This document shows positions 56,703 through 64,000 of a stretch of DNA of 64,000 bases, piece after piece. The notes under the pieces are model-generated. The model was not told the DNA's origin. It worked only from the letters and a program-made list of their open reading frames with translations, and searched no databases. The DNA is from Planctomycetota bacterium (lineage in GTDB: Bacteria > Planctomycetota > MHYJ01 > JACQXL01 > JACQZI01). Made by a program: the position numbers and the translations under genes. The stretch spans positions 62,001 to 126,000 of the forward strand of contig JACQZI010000010.1 of the NCBI GenBank assembly GCA_016207825.1, given 5' to 3'. The number at the start of each line of letters is the position of its first letter. Position 1 is the first letter of the stretch.

Positions 56703-58475
56703 TCACAGGGAAAGCGGGGAGTTTTCGAGCGGCTTGAAGTCCTTGAGATTAAGCACTATTTCGGTCTGGTTATTCCAGAAATTAACTTCAGGCGTATAGA
56801 CAATCTGGAAAGGCTTGTCGGTAAGTTTTAGGAGTTCCTGCTGGCGCTCGCTCATCCAATAGGCGATGACGCGGACAGAGTTCTTGCCGGAAGAAGCATC
56901 AAAATCCCTGACCACAAAGGCGCAGTGGTCATCGTTATTGCCGCACAGGCGCGGCTGGCCGGCAATCCGGACATTGCGGGATAAAAGCACCGGTTCACGA
57001 TTCCCCTCTCCGAATGGTGCCATCTGTTGGATTAGCTGAACGGTATTCATGGAGAGCTCTTCCAGGTTAACTTCGGCATCGATATCGATAGAGGGAACCA
57101 GGTCTTCGGGCGTAAGATTTTCCCGCGCGTAGATATTGATATCATTCCTAAGCACGCCGATATTTTCCGCTTTTATTTCCATGCCGGCGGCGTAGGCATG
57201 TCCGCCAAGCGAATCCAGTAATGTGGAACATGTCTGCAAGGCATTATATAAATGAAAGGAATCAATTGACCGGGCAGAGCCTTTTGCCTTTTCGCCTTTC
57301 AGGGCTAAGAGGATGACCGGCCGGTGGAATTCATCAGCCAGCTTGGAAGCCACAATCCCTATGACGCCCTCGTGCCAGTCTTTATCCGCCAGGACGATGA
57401 CATATTCCTTTTCCAAATCTATTTCTTCCGCGATTTTTATCCGGGCTGATTCAATAATCTTTTTCTCAATGCGCTGGCGCTGCTGGTTGGATTTCTCCAG
57501 CTCGTCAGCCAGCTCAAGCGCGCGCTCTTTGGAATCCGTCATCAATAATTCCGCGGCGGCCAGAGCGGTTCCCAAGCGGCCGCTGGCATTCAGGCGCGGA
57601 CCGATGCGGAAACTGATATCGCGCGGAGAAAACAAGTTACGCTTAATGCGGCTTTTTTCTATGAGCGCATCCAGCCAGGGAATGGAAAGGCTTTTTAGGA
57701 GCGGCACCCCGTAAGCGGTCAGTATCCGGTTCTCGCTGCTTAACGGAACGACATCGGTAATCGTGCCGACCACGACCAGGGCAATGCTTTCAGCCAGGAA
57801 TTTCTGGAAGTAGCCTGAGCGCTTTTTATCGTTAGACAGGCGCTGGGTAAAAGCCCAGAGCAGCTTAAACGCCACGCCGACCCCGGAAAGCTCCTTAAAC
57901 GCGCCCGGGCTTATCTTGGGATTGATAATAACAAACGCCTCGGGCAAAATAAGGCTGCCTGATTTATCGCGCAAGGGCTCGTGATGGTCGGTAATAATAA
58001 TATCCAGACCAAGCGTTTTGGCATAAGTAACTTCTTCCAAGCCGGTGATGCCGCAATCAACCGTGATAATAAGCTTGGCTCCGCCTTTAGCAAGTTTTTC
58101 CAGGGCTTTCTGATTAAGGCTGTAACCTTCCTCAAGGCGATGGGGGATATAGAAATCCACCTCGACCCCGATAAATTTGAACATATTCTTCAGGAGCACG
58201 GTTGCGGTGATTCCATCCGTATCGTAATCGCCGTAAATGACGATTTTTTCTTTATCTTTTAACGCCCTATCAATGCGCTCGAGCGCTTTGGTCACGCCGA
58301 CAATCTCGTTAGGGTCCTGCAAATCATTAAGGCTGGGCTTAAAGAAAGCGCGGGCGCCTTCGGCATCCGTCACCTTGCGGTTGATTAAAAGCTGTGCGAC
58401 AACCGGAGGGATTCCCAATGCGGCTGTTAAAGTTGCCTGGATGGATTCATCCGCAGGCAGCAAATTCCAATTCAT
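56703..58475 (-). CDS. recJ: Single-stranded-DNA exonuclease RecJ
   Basis: A 5'-3' ssDNA exonuclease for recombination and mismatch repair. It has the DHH-family motifs IYGDYDTDG (Asp83, Asp85, Asp87), DCGITG (Asp140) and TDHHEP (Asp163, His164, His165), and the DHHA1 motif GGHAYAAGMEI. The segment SFRIGPRLNASGRLG lies between. The length of 590 residues is normal. Shine-Dalgarno AAAGG precedes the ATG. Nine bp separate it from cinA upstream, so they are probably co-transcribed. Confidence 0.96.
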   Translation of the reverse strand: MNWNLLPADESIQATLTAALGIPPVVAQLLINRKVTDAEGARAFFKPSLNDLQDPNEIVGVTKALERIDRALKDKEKIVIYGDYDTDGITATVLLKNMFKFIGVEVDFYIPHRLEEGYSLNQKALEKLAKGGAKLIITVDCGITGLEEVTYAKTLGLDIIITDHHEPLRDKSGSLILPEAFVIINPKISPGAFKELSGVGVAFKLLWAFTQRLSNDKKRSGYFQKFLAESIALVVVGTITDVVPLSSENRILTAYGVPLLKSLSIPWLDALIEKSRIKRNLFSPRDISFRIGPRLNASGRLGTALAAAELLMTDSKERALELADELEKSNQQRQRIEKKIIESARIKIAEEIDLEKEYVIVLADKDWHEGVIGIVASKLADEFHRPVILLALKGEKAKGSARSIDSFHLYNALQTCSTLLDSLGGHAYAAGMEIKAENIGVLRNDINIYARENLTPEDLVPSIDIDAEVNLEELSMNTVQLIQQMAPFGEGNREPVLLSRNVRIAGQPRLCGNNDDHCAFVVRDFDASSGKNSVRVIAYWMSERQQELLKLTDKPFQIVYTPEVNFWNNQTEIVLNLKDFKPLENSPLSL

Positions 58476-58484
58476 ACCAAGCCT

Positions 58485-59753
58485 TTAGGGTAATTGTAGC
58501 AATCTTAATCTAAGTAGGTTAAGTGCGGTAGCGGCCGAGCGCTCCTGAATCATAATGCGCGGGCCGAAAAACCGGTAATGCAATACGCGGTCTGCGGTGC
58601 TTCTGGCTCCGGAGTTTATGGCGATATAAACCAGCCCGACCGGTTTTTCCGGCGTGCCGCCATCCGGCCCGGCAATGCCGGTAACTCCAACCCCTAAATT
58701 GGATTTAGTCAGGCGTGCGATATTGCGCGCCATCAAGGAAGCCACTTCTTCCGAAACAGCGCCGTAACGGTTAATAATCCGTCTGGGAATAGCCAAGCGG
58801 TTTATCTTACTTTCGTTGCTGTAACAAACCATGCCTTCCTTAAACACTTTAGAAACGCCGGAAATCTTGGTCAGCTTGTGGCTCAACAAGCCGCCGGTGC
58901 AGGATTCGGCAACCGAAAGCGAACGCCTGCGGTCAATCAGCATCCGGGCAACAACGCCTTCAAGGGTATCTTCATCAATCCCGAAAATCACCTTGCCCAA
59001 AACGCCTTTAGTCATGCTGACTGCGCGGTTAAGAAGTTTGGCGGATGCCTCATAAGAGGCAGAACTCTTCACCGGTTTTGAGATAAAAAGGCGCAATGAT
59101 ATCACCCCATTATTCGCCGCGGTCATGCTCGGAACAATCTCTTCCGGCAATTCCAGATTATTAATATGTTCCTGAAGATGAGATTCGGAAATACCAAAGA
59201 GTAAAAACTTGTCGGAAAGCAATGTCCTGGCTTTCGGGGAATAAAACGATAATATCCTCGTAAGGTTACGCCGGCACATATCTTTTAATTCCAGAGGCAC
59301 GCCGGGCAGCGCAATGATTATTTTACCTTTCATTTTGAGCCAGAAACCCGGGGCGGTGCCGACGCAGTTGGGTATCACGCTGGCGCCATCCGGTATTTTA
59401 GCCTGTATACGGTTAATCGGCGGAACGGGTATTTTAAGCTTATCAAAAAATGAAGTAACTGTCTTATAAGCAAGCGCGTTAAAGCACAGTTCGCGCTTGG
59501 TGGCAAGCGAAACGGCAAAACGGGTCAGGTCGTCGGAAGTGGGGCCTAAGCCGCCTGTAACGATGATTAAATCCGCCCGCTTCAAAGCCGTATGCAATGC
59601 GGAAATCAGATGGTCAAGGTTATCCGGCACAGTCGTATGAAAAACCGGTTCATAGCCGATTTCCACCAACCGGTTGGAAAGATAAGCCAAATTGATGTTG
59701 GTAATTTCGTCAAAGAACAACTCGGTGCCGGTATTGATTATTTCTGCTTTCAT
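58485..59753 (-). CDS. cinA: CinA-like protein (MoCF plus nicotinamide-nucleotide amidase domains)
   Basis: A 422-residue protein with an N-terminal molybdopterin-binding-like domain (EIINTGTELFFDEITNINLAYLS, VTGGLGPTSDD) and a C-terminal CinA/PncC domain (SVAESCTGGLLSHKLTKISGVSKVFKEGMVCYSNESK, GVTGIAGPDGGTPEKPVGLVYIAI). It is probably an NMN deamidase and/or ADP-ribose pyrophosphatase for pyridine-nucleotide recycling. Its start overlaps the argG stop by 4 bp (ATGA). The MoCF catalytic GGLGPTSDD is intact. Confidence 0.94.
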   Translation of the reverse strand: MKAEIINTGTELFFDEITNINLAYLSNRLVEIGYEPVFHTTVPDNLDHLISALHTALKRADLIIVTGGLGPTSDDLTRFAVSLATKRELCFNALAYKTVTSFFDKLKIPVPPINRIQAKIPDGASVIPNCVGTAPGFWLKMKGKIIIALPGVPLELKDMCRRNLTRILSFYSPKARTLLSDKFLLFGISESHLQEHINNLELPEEIVPSMTAANNGVISLRLFISKPVKSSASYEASAKLLNRAVSMTKGVLGKVIFGIDEDTLEGVVARMLIDRRRSLSVAESCTGGLLSHKLTKISGVSKVFKEGMVCYSNESKINRLAIPRRIINRYGAVSEEVASLMARNIARLTKSNLGVGVTGIAGPDGGTPEKPVGLVYIAINSGARSTADRVLHYRFFGPRIMIQERSAATALNLLRLRLLQLP

Positions 59754-60817
59754 CGGGCTTTCCTTTCTACAACCGATACATTACCTTTGTATAATTTAAG
59801 TTTTACCACGCCGTTCATCGGCTGCTGGACATGCTCAAAAAACTGAGCCAGTCCTTTCCTGAGCGCGCTGAACCACAAGCCGTTGTAAACCAACTCGCCG
59901 TATTTTTGGGAAAGCGCGGTTTTGAAATGCATAAGTTCCTTGTATAATATCAGCTCTTCCAGCGCCCGGTGCGCGGCATATAAAACAGTGGCGGACGGCT
60001 CTTCATGGATTTCGTAAGATTTTTCCCCCGTGATTTTATTTTCTATCATCTCTGTCCGGCCGACAGCATTGCGGCCGGCTATTTTATTAAGCAGGTTAAT
60101 CATATCCAAAAGCTCGATATTATCGCCATCCAGCGTAACCGGCTCACCGTTGGCAAAACCTATTTCAACCAGCGTGGGTTTATCCGGCGTTTCCGGCAAA
60201 GGAGTGGTGATAATATATGTATCTCGCGGAGATTCATGGGCCGAATCCTTAACCGCCTGCAACTGGATATTAACACCCCAAATATTTTCCTCGATATTAT
60301 AAAACGTATGCCTGACATGGTCGGCAGGAAGTTTGTTTTTCTTGGCATAATCCAGGTCTTCCGCCACGGTTTTTAAGTCTAGTTCTTTCATGGGGGTTAA
60401 TATTTCGACATCCGGCGCCAGGGCAAAAATAGATTTATTAAACCTTATATGCTCATTGCCGATGGACCGCGCACCGTGCGCGATGACGGAACAATTTTCC
60501 TCCTCGGCAACCCGGACGAGTTCCTCGGCTATCAACGGGCGGCTAAGCGCGGAAGAAAGAAAATATCTTGATTCATAGGTGGCATCCGCCTTGATTAAAG
60601 GCAGGATAAACTCTTTGGCAAACCGGTTGCGCACATCGCAGATATGGACCGTTGCCGCACCGATACCCAGTGCCTTCTCCCCTTTTGGTTCCAGGTGATA
60701 TCCCTGCCCCACCTGCGCTAGGACGGGAATAACCTCATATCCCCTTTCCTGCAGCCAGTGGATGCAAATCACCGTATCAATCCCGCCGGAATACGCTAAA
60801 ACAACCTTCTTACTCAT
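59750..60817 (-). CDS. argG: Argininosuccinate synthase, short form
   Basis: It joins citrulline and aspartate with ATP in arginine synthesis. The ATP pyrophosphatase loop is AYSGGIDTV (residues 8-16), and a second motif is AHGARSIGNEHIRF where most ArgG proteins have a GCTGKGNDQVRF-like sequence. It is 355 residues long against about 400 in the usual enzyme. The deviations are in substrate-contacting loops, so it may be a divergent ArgG clade or a related ligase. There is no other arg gene in view. It is first of a run argG-cinA-recJ. Confidence 0.85.
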   Translation of the reverse strand: MSKKVVLAYSGGIDTVICIHWLQERGYEVIPVLAQVGQGYHLEPKGEKALGIGAATVHICDVRNRFAKEFILPLIKADATYESRYFLSSALSRPLIAEELVRVAEEENCSVIAHGARSIGNEHIRFNKSIFALAPDVEILTPMKELDLKTVAEDLDYAKKNKLPADHVRHTFYNIEENIWGVNIQLQAVKDSAHESPRDTYIITTPLPETPDKPTLVEIGFANGEPVTLDGDNIELLDMINLLNKIAGRNAVGRTEMIENKITGEKSYEIHEEPSATVLYAAHRALEELILYKELMHFKTALSQKYGELVYNGLWFSALRKGLAQFFEHVQQPMNGVVKLKLYKGNVSVVERKAR

Positions 60818-60922
60818 CGCATTTACCTTTTAATTAAATCTTGTATATCATAACAACTTTTAATCAATTGTCCAATTATTATTTCACTTAATCAGCCGTT
60901 TTTATAAGAAGCATCCCGATAT

Positions 60923-61675
60923 TCACACCTTATTTTTCCTCTTGATTAGAAATGACAGGAAAATCCCCAATCCGTATAACCCGACAAGAGGCAAAGCCAG
61001 AAAAGTCATGGTAAAGGGATCGCTGGTCGGCGTAATAACCGCGGCAAAAATGAATATAAGCACGATGGCTAATCTTAACTTGCGGATGTAAAAACTGGTC
61101 GAAGCCAGCCCTATGGCTGAAAAGAAAAGCATGACCACGGGCAATTCAAAACTCACGCCGAAAGCCAATGTAAGGATTACAAACAACGAAAGGTAATCCC
61201 CCAGAGTTATCATCATTTTTATATGCTCGCTGCCGCCGTAACCGGCCAGGAATTGGAAAGCAGTTGGGATTAAATAAAAATACCCGAAAAGAACGCCTGT
61301 AATAAACAAAACCAACGAAAGCAATAAATACGGCAGGACATATTTCCGCTCGCGCGGGTAGAGTCCCGCACCGATAAAACGCCACGCCTGCCACAACCCA
61401 AACGGAGAAGAAAAAACCAAGGCAACGATAAAATTGACCTTAAGAAAGACCAGCATCGTTTCCGGGTATTCAAGCGCGAACAAATCGGCGGGCAATTTAA
61501 GCGCACTCATCGCCTCATGATGCGGCCACCAGATTATCTGGAAGATTTGCTCCTGGAAGAAAAATGAGGTAATGAAAAACGCCAGGAAAAATATGCTGAA
61601 ACAAATAAGACGGGCCCTAAGTTCCCTGAGGTGTTCGCCTAATGTCAGGCGTTTTTCCTGCACTACATCTACCAT
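60923..61675 (-). CDS. tatC: Sec-independent protein translocase TatC
   Basis: The core membrane subunit of the twin-arginine pathway that exports folded proteins. It has 250 residues with six helices. Motifs are LGEHLRELRARLICFS (with the conserved Glu/Arg region), FQEQIFQIIWWPH, PFGLWQAWRFIGAGLYPRERKYV and SFELPVVM. Its start overlaps the end of the coiled-coil gene upstream by 7 bp, so it is part of that operon. No tatA is adjacent. Confidence 0.95.
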   Translation of the reverse strand: MVDVVQEKRLTLGEHLRELRARLICFSIFFLAFFITSFFFQEQIFQIIWWPHHEAMSALKLPADLFALEYPETMLVFLKVNFIVALVFSSPFGLWQAWRFIGAGLYPRERKYVLPYLLLSLVLFITGVLFGYFYLIPTAFQFLAGYGGSEHIKMMITLGDYLSLFVILTLAFGVSFELPVVMLFFSAIGLASTSFYIRKLRLAIVLIFIFAAVITPTSDPFTMTFLALPLVGLYGLGIFLSFLIKRKNKV

Positions 61676-62961
61676 GTAAGCCCTAAGATACCGTAGAGTT
61701 CCTTTTCCCTAATGATTAATGCGCCAAATTGTTTGGATAAATCAAAATTCTTATCCTGGGCATATCCTTCGCCGATTATCAGGTAATTTATTTCAGGAAC
61801 AATTTCTTCCAACACTGTCCCGCCGAAATCCTGTATTTTCTTGGTTAAATCAGCCTGGGTATACCGCCCAATCGGTTTGCCGGCAAACCCAAAAACCTTT
61901 GACTTAGTCCGGCTGTAAATCTGGCTGCTAACCATATCGCCGACTTTCATGGGAACATTGGGATCAAAAGTGCCTTCAATTACCGACGCTTCGCAATAGG
62001 TATCGTACGACTTGAAAATCTTTACCTTGCCTTTATTCATATGCATGCCGCCTTTTTCGATATTGAATACATCAAACTCCATTCCGTCGAGCACCGCATT
62101 CTTTTTGCCGAGATTAACGTAAACATAACCGTTGGTAAAATCAGAGAAAATGACTTCTCCATCCACCTCAACCGTTTCCCTGTTAAGGCGTATTTTCTGC
62201 CTTATTTTATCCAGGCGATCCTGGGCTTCTACCAGCTGCTGGGTAAGCCCGATAATATCCTGTTCTTCCTTCTTTGTATTAAAGCTCAGTTCCTGCGCAA
62301 TACTCTTGATTTCACGCACACGGCTTTGGAGATCCGACTCTCCCTGGTCTATAATACCCTTAATCCTGTTCAAAGTAGTAATAACCGATTCGATCTGGGC
62401 GTTTATTTCAGCGTTTTTGCTTTCCCACAACTGGCTCACTTCCTGGATTACCTGCAGCTTCTGTTTGCGGGCGGAATCTCGTTCGGAAACGGCGCTGGTT
62501 TCCTTCGTTTCGTTGTTCTTGACAATCTGCTCAAGTTCGACGATAAGCTTATCGATTGTCAGGTATTTATCCAGGCTCCCCATGGATGATTCTTCTTCCG
62601 GCCAGGAATCGTATTTTTCCAGCTTATGATTTTCCTTAAGGTACGCCACCCACCAGTTAAGATGATCCCTTAGCTTGGCTTTATTGGTCCAGCCGCCTTT
62701 TATCTTACGCCACTTACCCTCTTCCCGCCAGCCGACCATCCGGGAAAGCAACAATAACATGTTTTCTTCGGTGGAACATTCGGCAACTGAAACCGATTTT
62801 TTATTTATTGCCTGTTCAAGCTTCTTTTCGACCTCTTCGCGCTCTTTTATGCCGGAATAAATGACTATCCCGGTAATTATGATAATCAACCCGCAGACAA
62901 TACTGATGTATAACCCGGTTGCTTCTTTGCGGATTTTCTTTTTTATTACTTTACGCGCCAT
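61669..62961 (-). CDS. Membrane-anchored coiled-coil protein with beta-barrel and C-terminal BRCT-like domain
   Basis: A 430-residue protein with a basic N-terminus, one membrane helix (~17-38), a long coiled coil (~145-265), a small beta domain (~270-352, IFSDFTNGYVYVNLGKKNAVLDGMEFDVF, like the C-terminal barrel of FlgT-type proteins) and a final ~75-residue domain (355-430). The last domain has the BRCT pattern: a start strand VFGFAGKPIG, helix ADLTKKIQDFGG, TVLEEIVPEINYLIIGEG, then a final GALIIREKELYGIL. This is a motif-level judgement. The gene is coupled to tatC. It likely faces the periplasm if the anchor is N-in, which would be odd for a BRCT domain. Confidence 0.6.
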   Translation of the reverse strand: MARKVIKKKIRKEATGLYISIVCGLIIIITGIVIYSGIKEREEVEKKLEQAINKKSVSVAECSTEENMLLLLSRMVGWREEGKWRKIKGGWTNKAKLRDHLNWWVAYLKENHKLEKYDSWPEEESSMGSLDKYLTIDKLIVELEQIVKNNETKETSAVSERDSARKQKLQVIQEVSQLWESKNAEINAQIESVITTLNRIKGIIDQGESDLQSRVREIKSIAQELSFNTKKEEQDIIGLTQQLVEAQDRLDKIRQKIRLNRETVEVDGEVIFSDFTNGYVYVNLGKKNAVLDGMEFDVFNIEKGGMHMNKGKVKIFKSYDTYCEASVIEGTFDPNVPMKVGDMVSSQIYSRTKSKVFGFAGKPIGRYTQADLTKKIQDFGGTVLEEIVPEINYLIIGEGYAQDKNFDLSKQFGALIIREKELYGILGLTW

Positions 62962-62971
62962 AATTCATATC

Positions 62972-64000
62972 TCAATCGCTTAGATAAAACGTCACGCTTT
63001 CTTCCGCTTCCTTGTTTTCCAGGTAAGGGATATTCAAGAGCCTCATGGTTTCATAGGTGGGTAATATCTCATAGTTCCGGCCCAGGATTGCAAAATCCGT
63101 CATCAAAGAAACCTCTGTTTCCACCACCACACCCAGGCTGTTTAATTTGCGCTTGATTTGCTCCAGGTTATAATGGAACATATCCCGTTCAATACTGCCT
63201 ATTAATGCGACATAAAGCGTTTTGTTCGGACGGTAGAAAACATTGGTGATATAATCCCCTTCCAGAATCGGATCCAACTCATCTTCTAACTTATTGATGG
63301 AAACCTGGCTGTATGTTTCGAAAATCTTTTTAACCTCAACCAACCCTTTCCATTTTCTCTTGCCGTTTTTATCACGCCGGAATACCCTGAATTTCATTCC
63401 GAGCTTTAAGTTATCTTTTTCCCCCAGGTTTACGAAAGCGTACCAATCCTTGACCGCCGGGTTAATGATTTTCCCCTGGATTTCAATGATATCACGGTTA
63501 ACCGCTCCTCTTGAAGAATTGGATTCTATTTCCTGCTTGGTCAACTGTATTTTATATTCTATTTTCCTGCGTTCCTCCTGCAATTCGGCTATTTTCTTGT
63601 CACGTACCGCCGTTAATTCGTTTCTTTTACGGTTCAATTCGTCAATCCGGGTGTTATAATTGACGTTTTCATTGGTTTCGATTGCGGAAACCTGATTTTT
63701 CTTGGCGGAAATATCATCGATTTCGGATTTTTTATACTCGTCGATTTTATCGCGAGTTTCCGTAAATTTACGGTAACGCGCCTCGGCAGAAACCTTGCCT
63801 GATTCGGCCAAATTCACCCCAAGGTAGGATGAAGTCACTTTAATCCCCACTATCCCGATAATATCCTCAAGGGTCGAATCTTCGCCCCCGATTTGCTCCT
63901 CACTTGTAATATTGGATTGCAAATTATATAACTTTATTTTATCTTCCAAAAGCTTGCGCACTTTTTCCTTATCCACGACCATACCGTATTGGCTGATTTC
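62972..64000 (-). CDS. Paralogue of the coiled-coil/BRCT-like protein, 5' end outside window
   Basis: At least 342 codons are open to the window edge. Six in-frame codons precede the first ATG at 63982, so the real start may lie outside. The visible part has a coiled coil (~70-165), the same type of beta domain (~170-250, WYAFVNLGEKDNLKLGMKFRVFRRDKNG) and a C-terminal domain (~256-336) with VALIGSIERDMF, IKRKLNSLGVVVETEV, TDFAILGRNYE. That matches the order seen in the neighbour. Eleven bp separate it from the neighbour. It may be the first gene of the tatC operon. Confidence 0.6.
   Translation of the reverse strand, partial: EISQYGMVVDKEKVRKLLEDKIKLYNLQSNITSEEQIGGEDSTLEDIIGIVGIKVTSSYLGVNLAESGKVSAEARYRKFTETRDKIDEYKKSEIDDISAKKNQVSAIETNENVNYNTRIDELNRKRNELTAVRDKKIAELQEERRKIEYKIQLTKQEIESNSSRGAVNRDIIEIQGKIINPAVKDWYAFVNLGEKDNLKLGMKFRVFRRDKNGKRKWKGLVEVKKIFETYSQVSINKLEDELDPILEGDYITNVFYRPNKTLYVALIGSIERDMFHYNLEQIKRKLNSLGVVVETEVSLMTDFAILGRNYEILPTYETMRLLNIPYLENKEAEESVTFYLSD

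Overview
The window looks like a piece of chromosome from an uncultured, diderm, probably anaerobic or facultative bacterium. A Planctomycetota-like (PVC) origin is my inference, based on general gene style and on an anti-sigma factor fused to a prenyltransferase/squalene-oxidase-like domain. No rRNA or taxonomic marker settles it. An outer membrane is supported by a TonB-dependent receptor and a second beta-barrel protein. A corrinoid-protein activator (RACo-like) next to a CooC-like nickel ATPase suggests a Wood-Ljungdahl or related one-carbon pathway. Complex I genes occur as an 11-gene set without nuoEFG.

Layout. 0-2.5 kb: ddl and bioA. 2.5-8.4 kb: a set of secreted or unknown proteins on the minus strand behind a near-perfect sigma-54 promoter, next to a TPR/AAA+ sigma-54 activator. 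8.4-10.2 kb: a BRO-N protein, a DUF6125-like protein with a remnant of a second copy, and a gamma-carbonic-anhydrase-like protein. 10.4-15.4 kb: pyruvoyl arginine decarboxylase, a NifX-like protein and a zinc-uptake set (permease, ZnuA, outer-membrane barrel, His/Cys-rich secreted protein). 15.5-21.7 kb: histidine kinase, tRNA-Val, glycosyltransferase, tsaB, a GxxExxY nuclease-like gene and asnS. 22.9-30.6 kb: an operon resembling the Ebo/EDB cluster (phosphodiesterase, UbiA, TIM barrel, TatD), but with an inositol-phosphate synthase and a TonB receptor. 31.6-34.9 kb: a membrane protein, an ECF sigma factor and its likely anti-sigma. 35-45 kb: nuoA-D, nuoH-N. 45.2-48.4 kb: an FmdB-like zinc ribbon, a membrane protein, rpmB and a B12-binding radical SAM protein. 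48.4-52.5 kb: tRNA-Asp with a partial copy, preA, dihydropyrimidinase, ribE. 53.2-64 kb: a lone HTH gene, cooC-like, a four-helix-bundle gene, a RACo-like gene, recJ, cinA, argG, tatC and two coiled-coil proteins ending in a BRCT-like domain.

The most striking content is not protein coding. (1) Five intergenic arrays, each about 13 units of exactly 21 or 22 bp, have different unit sequences but constant period and nearly constant total length (273 or 286 bp). (2) Inverted arrays of 8-9 bp units recur between genes. Three of them enclose a small gene (two GxxExxY, one four-helix-bundle) sitting between genes that would otherwise be adjacent, while others are empty, which looks like a mobile or formerly mobile cassette system. 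(3) GC-rich palindromic elements are dispersed between genes and also sit in frame inside conserved genes (tsaB, the sigma factor, the anti-sigma factor, znuA, a glycosyltransferase, bioA), as Rickettsia palindromic elements do.

All functional calls come from reading motifs by eye. No database search was possible.
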